From Nautilus pompilius (taxonomy: Eukaryota; Mollusca; Cephalopoda; Nautilida; Nautilidae): a stretch of 64,000 bases of DNA. The notes under the pieces are model-generated. The model made no database searches. It was not told the origin of the DNA and saw only the letters and a program-made list of their open reading frames with translations. This document shows positions 47,073 through 58,900 of the stretch, one piece after another. The position numbers and the translations under genes were made by a program. Every line of letters starts with the position of its first letter. The first letter of the stretch is position 1. The DNA lies in contig JACATO010001028.1 of NCBI GenBank assembly GCA_018389105.1, positions 434,001 to 498,000 on the forward strand, written 5' to 3'.

Positions 47073-48759
47073 GAAGCGAAAGGCGTTTAATATAAGAGTG
47101 CGGCTAATACTGAAACAGTTTTCTCAGTTACTATTCCTTGACCACGTCTGTGTGAACCAACTAGCTCGGTAATGAGCCTAATCTGGTAGTCATAATTTTT
47201 ATTAATCTTTGTAAGCAATCTCAAATCGTCGTCGATGGCTACCCTGCGATACGATTCCACAGGACGACTGATGCTAAAGGCATTACTGATGAAATTCCTT
47301 CTCTCTTGACTTCTCTTCGATACTCCATTTCGTGAAGGATAGAAAAATGTGTACGCATCTTCTTATTGCAAAGACCTCTAAATTCGGATGGTTCTGACAA
47401 CAGTGGAATCGCTCTTTTGTGAATACAATGCTACCCATCTTTGTCTTTAACAAATAACGAAATTAATCTAATCTACTTCTTTGTAATGATGTAACTTCTT
47501 TTAAGGGAGTAGGTAGGAAAACAGATTTTACTTAAAGTGTTGATGACACACGCTCTCTGGAGAAGCCGCCGCAGTCTAGAAGATGACAAATATACCAAAA
47601 TAACATTGGCCTATCATAGAGAAAAGCTATTAAGATTTTATAGGACTTCCAGACGGGGAAAACAAATTAATAATACAGTTTAAGAATACACGAAACCAAA
47701 CAACAGTACTGTCATTCGCAGACAAAACGGAGACGAAAACCGCCGCCAGACCTTTTTGTAAAGAACGATCTAGAGCATGTTACTCTGGTAGAGACCAAAC
47801 CGAAAGTAAACTGAAGCAGTTACCTAAGGCTACTGGATGTGGAACCGATCTAGGTACATTATTAAAACACTTTAGACATTACTGCGAATGTAAACCGACC
47901 TTTATCCAAGTGTTGCATATCGATCTAAGTTATGCCACTTTGTAATTTGCAGTTTTCTCCTAATATCTGAAGCCACCGCGACTTTTGCAACGTCCTGACC
48001 TGCAGGGAAGAGATTCGGCCATCAATATGGAAAAGGCTTAGAAACAGTAACTGGGACAACTCATGTAAGAAAATGACACTGGGCTGCCGCTAAGAACCGG
48101 TTATCGTTCTTGGGTTTTTACCTTGGACCTACGTGGATTTTGCTAACTACATCTGCTCATCCTACACGAAATGTGGAATACTTGGTTCACGTCCTGAAAC
48201 CCTGAATATTTCCCTAAAACGAGTTTATCAAATAAAATGAAGTAAAAGCAATTAAAAAAAAAAAAACGAAATTCTTGCTAAAAAAAAAGAAAATTAAAAT
48301 ATCTGAACACTTCTGGCTAATCTTCTAAAGTTGGAAAGATTTTTTAAAAAATTAATAATTAATAAAAACTAAATCGACATCAGAAAGGTTGTGCGAACCC
48401 GACGTTAGAGAAATAACGGAAGTACGGATTTTCACGAGATTCGCCCATGTGCCCCTTTCTGGCTTCCGGTCAGCAGCGCTATTGTCAACATCGATCTTTG
48501 TTCTTATGTATGCATAAAAATAAAAAAAAAAACAAGCAATGCATTTATTTTCCTTTTCTGGGGGCCGCCAAGGCTGGTCGGCCTCGCAGCTTGGTGAGCC
48601 TAACGTCCGCAGCCAAGGAAACGAGTGGTTCCCGAAACTCCATCCTCGGGTTACAGACGGATGGGCCTTCCTCAAACTGGAACCGGACCGTCAGGCGGCG
48701 GCTACATCAATTTCGATTCTTATGATTATCTACCTTTTTATCGAGCAGTCACCCGGTAT

Positions 48760-49270
48760 CTCTCTCTCTCTGTACTGACGTCTCTCTCTCTCCATCTCTC
48801 TCTCTCTAATGACGTCATCTCTCTCTGTACCGACGTTGTATCTCTCTCTCTGTACTGACGTCATTCTCTCTCTCTAATGACGTAATTTCTCTCTGTACTG
48901 ACGTCGTTCTCTCTCTCTCTACCTAATGACGTCATCTCTCTCTGTACCGACGTTGTATCTCTCTCTCTACCTAATGACGTCATCTCTCTCTGTACCGACG
49001 TTGTATCTCTCTCTCTGTGTACTGACGTCATTCTCTCTCTCTAATGACGTAATTTCTCTCTGTACCGACGTTGTATCTCTCTCTCTGTACTGACGTCATT
49101 CTCTCTCTCTAATGACGTAATTTCTCTCTGTACCGACGTTGTATCTTTCTCTCTCTCTGTACTGACGTCATTCTCTCTCTCTCTCTACCTAATGACGTCA
49201 TCTCTCTCTGTACCGACGTTGTATCTCTCTCTCTGTACTCTGTACTGACGTCTCTCTCTCTCTCTCTCAA
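48760..49270 (+). repeat. minisatellite of CT tracts and GACGT motifs, rich in full CRE sites
   Basis: CT tracts alternate every 25-40 bp with a GACGT core in one of a few forms: TGACGTCA (eight perfect CREs), TGACGTAA (three), TGACGTCT (two), TGACGTCG (one) and CCGACGTTGT (six). The order ctgACGTCAtt, aatgacgtaa, ccgacgttgta recurs, giving a longer period of about 70 bp. Frames here only translate CT repeats. Confidence 0.93.
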
Positions 49271-50200
49271 GAATGACGAAGACATACGCGTATTAAAAAA
49301 ATGGCCACGTAACAGTTAATTGCCTTTGGTTTTTAAAAATACGGAACAAATCTTTGTTGCGAAAACAGAGATCTCAATGACGTCACATTGCCCAGTGACC
49401 GTGACTGTCGGCCATGTTGGTACTAAGATGGCCGATGTTTGTGAACACGAACCACAGAGCCCCGATTCTAAGCAAAGACAATGGACAAAAATGGCTGTCG
49501 CTGACCTGACGGATCTATGAAGCGAATGGAGTCAACATGCCGACTTATTACCAGACTTAACTCGTTAACTACCTGATTTACAGCCCTTGCAAGCGCATAC
49601 AACTACGCGCAGGCCCGCACATCGAATTTTCTACGAAACTTATCAGTACAAAGACCCAACAGACGGACGATTTTTCCCTACCGACATAGTGCTTGAGAAC
49701 CAGAGTAAGATGGCGTTCAGGAAGGAGAAATCTCGAGTGTAGTGAGGAAATAACCACGATCTTTGTCTGCTTTTTGCTGCCGGCGTTAATTAGAATTCCT
49801 AGGTCGTGCGTCGCATTAGATATGCGCACCGACTTCGCAAGATATACTTGATGCCACTTTACAGGTGACCTGTATATGATGATAATACCCGCGTATTTTG
49901 TAGGGTGGGGTGTGTATTTATCTTAAGGTAGCGGAATTTCTAACAGCGACGGAAATAAAATATTAAAGTGAAAACGATAAGCATTTGGGATTTGTGAAAG
50001 TGTGCATATATATCTCTCTCTCTCTGATTAGGTAACGAGAGAGAAGCTAACTCTGACATTGCTGGTACTGTCCATGAGAACGACCTTGTTTCCATACTTC
50101 ATAGGGTAATTGCAGCTATGCCGGACCGCCGCTCAAGACTGCTGCCACACACATGAAAAGCAAATGTAAAGCGGTGTTGGCTAGCTTAGCTTTCCGTAAA

Positions 50201-51454
50201 CTGTTGCACCTTTTTTGTAGTTACTCGTGAAGACGTCACCCTTTCACGCCACTTTAAAATTTAAACAGAGATTATGTCCCTTATTCTGTGACATGAACGC
50301 TACAGCGAGTGAACAAAGTTATTTAAAATCTATTTAAAAGAACCACATTTTTTACAAAATTTAATATTTTCAATAATAATTTAGTTACTTTGAAATCAGT
50401 AATTTTAAAATGTCTGGTGGAACTATAATTTTTTTTATTTTAAATTTCCTTTATAATAATTTTCCATCTCACGTCCAGTTTGACCTCCTGACAATGCGCA
50501 CCTGTGTGTAAGTTCTTCAGGTATTTTCGAAAACATACAAGGAGTAGCTGTATCACTGTAGTATAATCGTCAGTTCCGTAATTATCGTGACACGCACTCC
50601 CAAATCTGGTAACAGAAAGTGTGTGTGAAGGAAGAATGACCGTTGAAAACAAAGACTGCATTAAAGAGAAAAATTACGGTGAATATTATGGATAATTTCT
50701 AAATTCCAAAATGGAGAAAATTATGCAGGCTGTCTTTTAACAGGAGAAGGAAAAAGACAAACAGATTTCTGGTTGCGTTTATTATATAGATGTAAATCTG
50801 GTTACAGTCACAATGATAATTAGCAGTACCTCGAAATTTGCATAGAATTATTTCTTCATGATTTAACCAAATTGTTGACAAGATTGAAAAATTAATCATA
50901 AAAAAATAATATCTATTTATTGCACACTTTCTATTGATATTTAATAAATAAAAATAAATCTCTAAATTTTGCATATATTTATTTATTTATCATGGGAAAC
51001 AACTCATAAATAAATATGTGTGTATGTGTGTGTGGTGTGTGTATGGTTTTTGTTTTGTTTTTTTTTTAAATAATTGTGTTATAAGGGAGATAAATCTCAG
51101 TTTTTAAACTGAGATTCTCAGGTTACAGTCCGTTGGATATATGGTGGTTAGCCACATATTTTGAGTGTATTGTGCCATCAAATTTTTTTACAAATTTTAT
51201 TTAAAAATTCCTTCATTAATTAATTTTAAAAAAATTAAACAGGAGCCAAATAGTCAAGTTTATTTTTGCTAGTATATAATAAACTATTTTTAATTTACTA
51301 CCTTTTTTTTTTTTTTAAGTTTGGGGTTTGCTTTCTTCTGAATTACATTTATTTTATGTATTTAGTGGAATTCACTAAGAAAGAAGAATTCTTGAAATCC
51401 AAGGGCAGTTAACTCTTTATATCTCGATTATTATTATTATTTTTTTTTAGCAGA
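50201..51454. other. AT-rich upstream flank of the ankyrin gene
   Basis: Composition returns to AT-rich. A (TG)n run is near 51017-51046. A perfect 10-base inverted repeat (ATCTCAGTTT, spacer TT) lies at 51094-51115. No gene was recognised. Confidence 0.6.
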
Positions 51455-51468
51455 GCGCCTCCTAGTGT
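51455..51468 (-). promoter_or_regulatory. CTCF-like motif in the ankyrin gene promoter
   Basis: On the minus strand the bases read ACACTAGGAGGCGC, agreeing with about 12 of 14 core CTCF positions. It is 97 bp before the start codon and points towards the + strand site at 43886, a convergent pair. Confidence 0.45.
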
Positions 51469-51517
51469 TCAAAAATTTAAAAAGATTTGCTTGACAACGC
51501 GTCGCGTCGCGTCGCAG

Positions 51518-51571
51518 ATGCTGCTCTTGCTTTGCGAAATGGAAGGAAAGGTGATAATAGCAAAATGTTGA
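51518..51571 (+). other. upstream ORF overlapping the ankyrin gene start
   Basis: An ATG at 51518 opens a 17-residue frame (MLLLLCEMEGKVIIAKC) that ends in TGA at 51569-51571. It overlaps the main ATG at 51565 in another frame. If the transcript starts upstream of 51518, this arrangement would limit main-frame initiation or favour leaky scanning. Confidence 0.45.
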
Positions 51572-51776
51572 AGCTAGTTAAAAGTATCCGCAGGCGAACG
51601 CTGAGCAGGAGTTCGTCCAGGGAGAGCGTGTCCGGCGGCGGCCCGTGTGGGGCGGGATACCGCGATGTCCGCGAGAAGGAGCTGAGCAAGTTGCACAGGG
51701 CTGCCTGGGCCGGGAACGCGGCGAAGGTTCGGGGCCTGGCCAAGAGGGACCCCAGCCCGCTCGATAAAGAGCGCAG
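51565..51776 (+). CDS. ANKRD26: ankyrin gene exon 1
   Basis: Residues 1-70 plus two bases. The ATG has A at -3. The start MLKLVKSIRRRTLSRSSSRE is basic and serine-rich, like other ANKRD26-family N-termini, followed by YRDVREKELSKLHRAAWAGN, the capping helix pair of the ankyrin domain. The frame is open upstream to 51487 but only via a TTG codon. Donor is GTGAGC. The exon is GC-rich in an otherwise AT-rich area. Confidence 0.85.
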
Positions 51777-52503
51777 GTGAGCTGCTGATGTTGTTGTTGC
51801 CTGGGTATCCTACCGGTATTACTCGCTCCTCCCTCCCCTAGGAGACATTGGTAACTTTACCTTTACGGCTGGCAGCGGTGCAGGTGCATCATCGTGGCCC
51901 CTCCCGAAATCGTCCCCTCTTTCTTCTCTAATAGTCGGTCGGGCCCGCCCCATCTTTCCGGTTGATCCCCAACCACCTCTCGGTTTTGCTTTGCTATTTC
52001 TCAGAGTCAGAAGAGATCGGTTTTCTTCTTGCTCGTCCGTCCCCTGCGACCAAGTCGATCCCTTTGTTCCTCTCCCTGCCGCATTAACTACTGATTGCAG
52101 TACGACTCTCCCAGTTTCTCCAGACACCCCATCTGGGGATACGTTAGACTTCGGGTCCAGCCTGGATATCCGTAAGACCACCGTTTACTGAAAGTGTATG
52201 TTCTATATGGATTGTCCTTTTGTGTGTGTGTGTGAACCCAGTCGCCATCTTACGCCGTCACCAGGTCGTCTGATCTATTGTCACCCGTGTAATATTATCA
52301 TCTGTACACATCCAGATAATAATACAATACAGACCCCGACAAAATAACGTCTGAGTAACGGAAAATAAAAGTATATAATAGCTTTGTTTTTACCTGTCGA
52401 TTGATTTCTTGATGCTTTCTAAGTAACAACATCTATGGGGTTTGTATCTTCTCTTATCCCAATTCACGTCCATTAAATGACCATTATAAACAACATTTCT
52501 CTC

Positions 52504-52534
<31 letters not shown>

Positions 52535-52943
52535 CCCTCTCTCTCTCTCCATCGCTCTCTCCATCTCTCTCTCCCTCTCTCTCTCCATCTCTCTCTCCTC
52601 TCTCCTCTCTCCATCTCTCTCTCTCTCCTCTCCCTCTCTCTCCATCTCTCTCTCTTTCTCCCTCTCTCTCTCCATCTCCTCTCTCTCTCCTCTCCATCTC
52701 TCTCTCTCGCTCTCTCTCTCCATCTCTCTCTCTCTCTCCATCTCCCTCTCTCTCCATCGCTCTCTCCCTCTCTCTCCATCTCTCTCTCTCTCCATCTCTC
52801 TCTCTCCTCTCCTCTCCCTCTCTCTCCATCTCTCTCTCCTCTCTCCATCTCTCTCTCTCCCTCTCTCTCTCTCCATCTCTCTCTCTCTCTCCTCTCTCCA
52901 TCTCTCTCTCTCTCTCTCCATCTCTCTCTCTCTCTCCACTCTC

Positions 52944-52980
<37 letters not shown>

Positions 52981-55900
52981 CTTTTGGCTTCACAGATTTT
53001 ATTTCGGGATGTTAGGGAAAACTTTTAACTAACGAGAGCTTTCATTTGGATCTAATTCATTTATAGGACTCCGTTGCATCTTGCCTGTGCTAAAGGTCAT
53101 TCAGCAATTGTGCAAGAACTGTTGTCATGGAATGCCAAAACCAGCATTGGTGATAAGGAAGCTAAGACACCTCTTATGAAGGTATATGTTGTGTGTGCTT
53201 GTTTTTATTCTTTGTCTCTGTCAATACTTCATTATCAAAACCTGTCATAGATGTGAAGATAAAATATACTTACCAAAAAAAAAAAACCTTGAAAAATAGT
53301 TTCTAGCTATTTTGATTTTCCAACAGTAAGCTTACAGGTGTATGCAAACTGCTCAAATTAAAGAATTTGGATTCTTGAAGGTAAAAGAAAAATATCTTAA
53401 TTATAAATAAATAATTATCTTTATTTACAGCTCATGCAATTTCTATCGTTAACTTAAATTAATTGCAATAGTTTTATTGTCTTTCACGTTTTCTTTTTTA
53501 AACAAATTTTGCGCTGATTAAATTTGTAATCTACTATTTAAGTGTTTTTTCACAAGCAATTTTAACCTATGATCACTCTCAATTCTGATAAATTACTAAA
53601 TACTTATATGCTTATTCAAGAACTGCTATAAGAATACTTGCTAACGCAAGCAGAATACATGGCATGCTCCCTATATATTAAACATCACATTTGTTGCTTT
53701 GGAAAGGGTACTTATAAAAGCTACTGTCAAAACTTCTGTAAAGCTTTAAAAAATCTATCTTGTTATAACAAGGATTTCTTTAAAATATGCCAGTTATTTA
53801 CAAATCTAGTTTAAGTGATTACTATTAAATTTGTTGGATTATACCAGTGGGATGTTAATCAGTGAATTCATATTCATACTTAAACTCTGCTTTTTATGAA
53901 TTGCAAACAATGAAAAATCATGTACTTCCAGTATCAGAGAGTAATTTTAAAATCGTTCTATGGATTTAGAATTATTTATTTACCTATCAGTGTCTGTAAG
54001 GATGTGTTAAAACTCAATTTTGTTTTAAATCTAATTTTTATGTACTGTGTGTTTGCATTAGATTAGTGCTTACTGTGCACATTGAGTCACCATATGACAA
54101 GAAAAAGTAGATGTTTTGAAAAGAAAAAAACACCAAAGCTTTGATAAAACCAGTATTGCTGCATATCCTTAGTAGTTGAAAACTGAAAGTAGTAGTATGT
54201 GAAGGAAATCTTTCTGTAGTAAATTTTCAAGCTTGAAGATCTTAGGTGATGTGTATGGCATGTTTTTGACACTGACCTAACTGTTCCACAAAAGGGTATA
54301 AAACTTTATAATACCTTATGCTAGAAAACGTTCCTTTAATTTTTTTAAAATGAAAATCTTGTTTCTTACATAGGTTCACTCCATTGAACTTCATTGTACT
54401 CCATTATCAGCCAGGCATTGCGCACTTTAAAGTAAATCTGTTCAGTTACCTCATTTGAGAACTGTTCAACTCTGATCACACGTGATGATCTTCTGTAGAA
54501 CCTTGAACTTAATGATTACCTTCCATTATTGCTTTGTTCTTGGCTAAACCGTGAATATCACACTCTTTACCTTGTGCTTAACTAAATAAATATTCATTTT
54601 TTTCTTACTGAAAACCTTTAATGACTTTAAGAGCGTGTAAACCTAACTAGCATAATTAAGTTGCTGTTATTTAATTCTTTATTGTTTTTTTTTTAAAATA
54701 AAAATGAATTCAGGCAGTGGAATGTGGTCACAGGAAATGTGTATCAATTTTATTGAATCACGAAGTGGAGATGGAAGTGAGAGACTGTTATGGGAATACG
54801 TGCTTGCATTTGGCAACACAGCACCACCATGCAGACATTGCAGAGGAATTACTTAGAGCAGGGTCCAATCCAAATTTGAAAAATATGGTGAATAGTTTTT
54901 CTTATTTTTAGGATGTGAACCTTAAATTAGTACAATAAAAAGAAGAAAAATCCTATATATTTTTTTTATTATCTTTAATTTAAAACTTTATTTCAGACTT
55001 TTGATTGATTCTAGATGGTAACTTTTTCATTCATACACATTTTTCTAGATGAGAGTATTTATTCATTTTATCTTTTTTGTATTTCATTTGTGAATTCTTT
55101 ACAAAGCTTAATGTCCTCAGTTGTTTCTCATTTAACATTTTATATTCAGGAATTCTTTACACCACTTCACATAGCTGTATTTGAGCGCCAACTGCCCATT
55201 GCTGATTTAGTTCTACAGAATGGGGCTGACTACAACTGTATAGATAACCTACAGAGGTAAGAGCTTGAGCTTCAGAGTAAATTAAATCCAAAATATTTTC
55301 ATATAGTATTTGTTTTTGTTTTTTAGTAATAATTAAAAAAGAGGAAATAATAATAAACATGTTGATGTTGTTTTTAGTATAATAATTTATTTAAGACATG
55401 GATGTTCCACTAATTTATTATCTTTTGTAAGCTGAATTTACCTATGGAAAGGACTATAAAAATAGACGTTTTCTCTTTGCTTTGTAGATGTCTTTATTTT
55501 ATTTAGTACTTGGTCAAACTCTGAAACTTAATTCCTCGATTAATAGCAATCAGATTTAGATCTACTAAGAACCAGCCCTTTGTATTGATTAATAAGTAAA
55601 AGTTTAGTTTTCTTTCTGCCTGAAACTTTGACCATTACTTTGAAAATGTATAAAGCATTAAAAAGATCAACAAAAAAACTTCAATTTGTTTAAAATAGTA
55701 GAAATGTTTAAATGGAAATTTGAAATAGATATGAAAAAAAAATATGATAACTGTTATCTTGATCAAATATTTGATTTTTTTTTCCTGAGCAGCATTAATG
55801 AACAGAAGTCTCACTTGTTCGACTGGTTGTACGGTTAGTTATTTTGTAGGAACCTGGACTCTTCAATTCCTTTCTCTTAGAGATGGTGCACAGTTGGGTG

Positions 55901-58900
55901 GCATATTGTGGCTGCATATTTTTCTGAGCTTTCTTCCAGGAAAGTAGTTCAGAGACTTAGTTTTATTTTTGTATTTAGATAGTTAAGCTTCTTTTTTTTT
56001 GGCTATTAAATGTGTGACAGACTCTGTAGCTGAGATTGAACTGTTTCATCTGCATGTATGCTTGGTTTGAATAAATGAAACTTTGTATATATGTGGTGTA
56101 TATTTTAGAACACCATTGATGCATGCTTGTGAGAGAGGTGATGAAACCATGGTAGCATTGTTGTTGCAGTATGGTGCTGACATGCAAGTGAAAGATGTCA
56201 AAGGTAAATTAACATTTTTTTCTTTTTTTTTGGCCAACCGAGTCAGCTGGAATAATAGATTTTTTAGTGTGCATAAACATAGCAACTTAACTGATCGAGT
56301 CTACAAAATGTTGATTGTTATGAACTAAAACAAATTATAGTGACTAAAATGATGGCAAATGTATTAGAATCCAAGCGAGTGATAGATTTTGGGGAGTTAC
56401 TGTTCTATGCATGGTCTAAAAAAATCTGTTGTTTAGTTGGACTTATATTTGCTCATCTCATGAAATGTGATTGCATTTTAAAAATATGAGTTGCTTGAAT
56501 TCTGAAGAATATGAAAATCTGGCATTTCAGATCATCTTGAAAGAAAAGATGGCCAAATGTTTTACATAACCTTAGAATTTTCTAATTTTGCTTGATAAAC
56601 TAATTAAATCTGCTGAATTTTCAATGTTTCCTTAACATTTTGAAGGGCAGACCATTTGTGGTTTTTCACTCACTTAATGGGGAAAATGACCAAAATCTCA
56701 AAAAATGTGACGTTTTGCAATCTACCGAGCAAATACATGATTTCCAACAAATTGTGATGACGAGTGTCTCACAGCTTGGGCTTGGTCAGGGTACAGTGTC
56801 AGTTATATGAGCGGGGTTTGAAGATTGATTTTGTTGTTGTTATTTCTAGGCTGATTTAAAGCTTTTGTTTGTAGCTGTATATGATATACTTGCAGTTCGC
56901 CCAAAATATACTTTTTAACTTGTATGGTTGCCATGGTTATTGTGCAAGTCCATTGACTATGTGAAAACACTGGCACAATTTTCTCTTCAACTGTTCATCG
57001 GAACTGAGCAAATCTTTCTTAAAATTTGAAGATAACACATTTGAGTGCAATATTATGGGGACTCTTCGTAATTTTCAACTTTTTTTTAAAAATACTTTTT
57101 TCTCTCTTAGTTAAGCAAATATGCTATGAACTTAGACCTTTGTTTCTGATTTTACATAGCCAGAGATGTAGAACAATTTGTTTTCGTAAAATTAGTTAAA
57201 ATTTAAATTCAGTTTTTTTAAGTTTACCAAAGTTTAATTTGTCAGTAAATTTAAATTGTCATATTACTGCTCTTGTAAAATTTGAGATGTTTTTGTAGTA
57301 AAATATCACTTCTGAACAATTTTATTTGAAATGTCATTAATTTGTATTATAATAAGTTTAATAATACAGTGACATTAAAATGTAATTAGATTTTTTGATG
57401 GTGGTGATAAGAAAATCTGATAAAACTTCATTTTGGGAGAGTTTTTATTGCTGTAACATAAGATATTTGTCACATTATACTAAAAAGAATCTGTAAAGAA
57501 TTGCCATGTATCAAGTACTTTTAAAAATTTGTCATAATATCATGACATATTTGCAGGTTGGACAGCAAGTGATTATGCTCTACTAAAAGGTAATGAAAAC
57601 TGTTGTAGTTTTCTTGAGAGGCAGCAGCAACTTAGAGCCAGTGGAACATCTCATCTCTCAGGATCCCAGCCCAGTACTGCTGCTGACAGCCCTAGTGGAG
57701 CAGTATTTTATCAACCACTCGGGCTTCCTGCCACTGAAGCTACAGGAGGTAACTAATGTAATACTTTTGAATTCCTATTGTATTTATAATTTGTATTAAT
57801 TATGTATAAAATGAGGTAAAATTCTAAAAAAAAAAAAAATAATTTTGCCGCAAGTCAATAACCAAAGGGGTACAAAACTTTCCTATGTGTTTTCATAGTA
57901 TAGTATAATTTGTTTATTTAAGGGTTCTAGAAACTATTCAAAACAAACTTTAAAATAATATACATACTTCACTATTTTGCCAGACTTCAACTAGGAAATG
58001 TCAAAAATAAAAAGTTAAAACTACAGTTCTCTTTAAACATATAAAGGAGACATTTATATCAAAGCCTAACAAAGTTTTAAAAAGTGAGATGTTATATTCT
58101 TTACAATTTTTTTTTTTTAGTTTTTATTTTGTGAAAGCATTTTTAAAATGTATTTCGGAAAAGCAAACCAGAAAGATTGATTTCTTTTAACTAGTGGTGC
58201 TTCATGTTTCCTTTCGTTCATCAAGATAAGAACAAGACACAGTTCTGATGATTTATATAGGTTCTTCACTATCTAAAGATGTTTTAGTATGATGGTAGGA
58301 AAAACTCAAACAAATTCACATTTTTCAAAGTCACTATTCTTTTATAAACAAAAATGTGTGATTTACACCTTTAGCTACCATTGCGTGTACTTGCACTTTT
58401 CTAAGCTGAAGGTAATTGTATATGCATCCATTTCTTGTTCAGAAATTGAAATAATCCATAATAAAGAATAGATAAGAATTCAGCTTGTATGCAGTTTTTC
58501 TATCTTTCGTAGGTATGACTTAGTACGCCAACTTTTATTAAGATACTGAATTCGGAGTCCGATATATTTCAGATGACTCAGGCGAGGACACAGGGACAGG
58601 ATCTTTACCAGGGAGCAAAGGTGGCTATGACTCTTGGGGAGATGACACTGATGTCAGTCTGACCATTGACGATAAGAGACCTAAAGTGAGTTGATGGCCA
58701 AAACATCGGAATTGGCTGCACTAGTGATATATGCAGTCCTTAGAATGAAAAAAAACACCATTTGAAAATAGTAAAAAATAACTGTGCTCTGAAAGTACTG
58801 TTCAATTAAAAGATTTAGGAAAAATGAATATAAGCATTAAATATGTATGCTGAGATTCAGGGGCTTGTTCAGCTCGTGTAGGGCCTTTGGCAAACAGTTG

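Larger units (their letters stand above)
38100..50200. other. long CpG-rich block without recognisable coding sequence
   Basis: Unlike the flanks, CpG is common and GC is clearly higher across this 12 kb, as in the promoter at 4.5-5.6 kb. G runs of eight or more occur near 38163, 39609, 39820, 40095 and 41334. YY1-type ATGGCG motifs occur at 42268, 42878, 43670, 43690, 49425 and 49707. Full CREs (TGACGTCA) occur at 45490, 46032, 46840 and 49378, besides those in the minisatellite. The longest frames (42845-43087, 43084-43473, 39556-39819) have no domain. It could be an unmethylated regulatory domain, a non-coding transcription unit, or 5' exons of a gene I cannot read. Confidence 0.6.

Noticed and set aside
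52390-53028. Long open frames of 142-183 codons on both strands around 52.4-53.0 kb
   Set aside because: They translate only the CT/GA microsatellite into Ser-Leu-Ser or Arg-Glu repeats.
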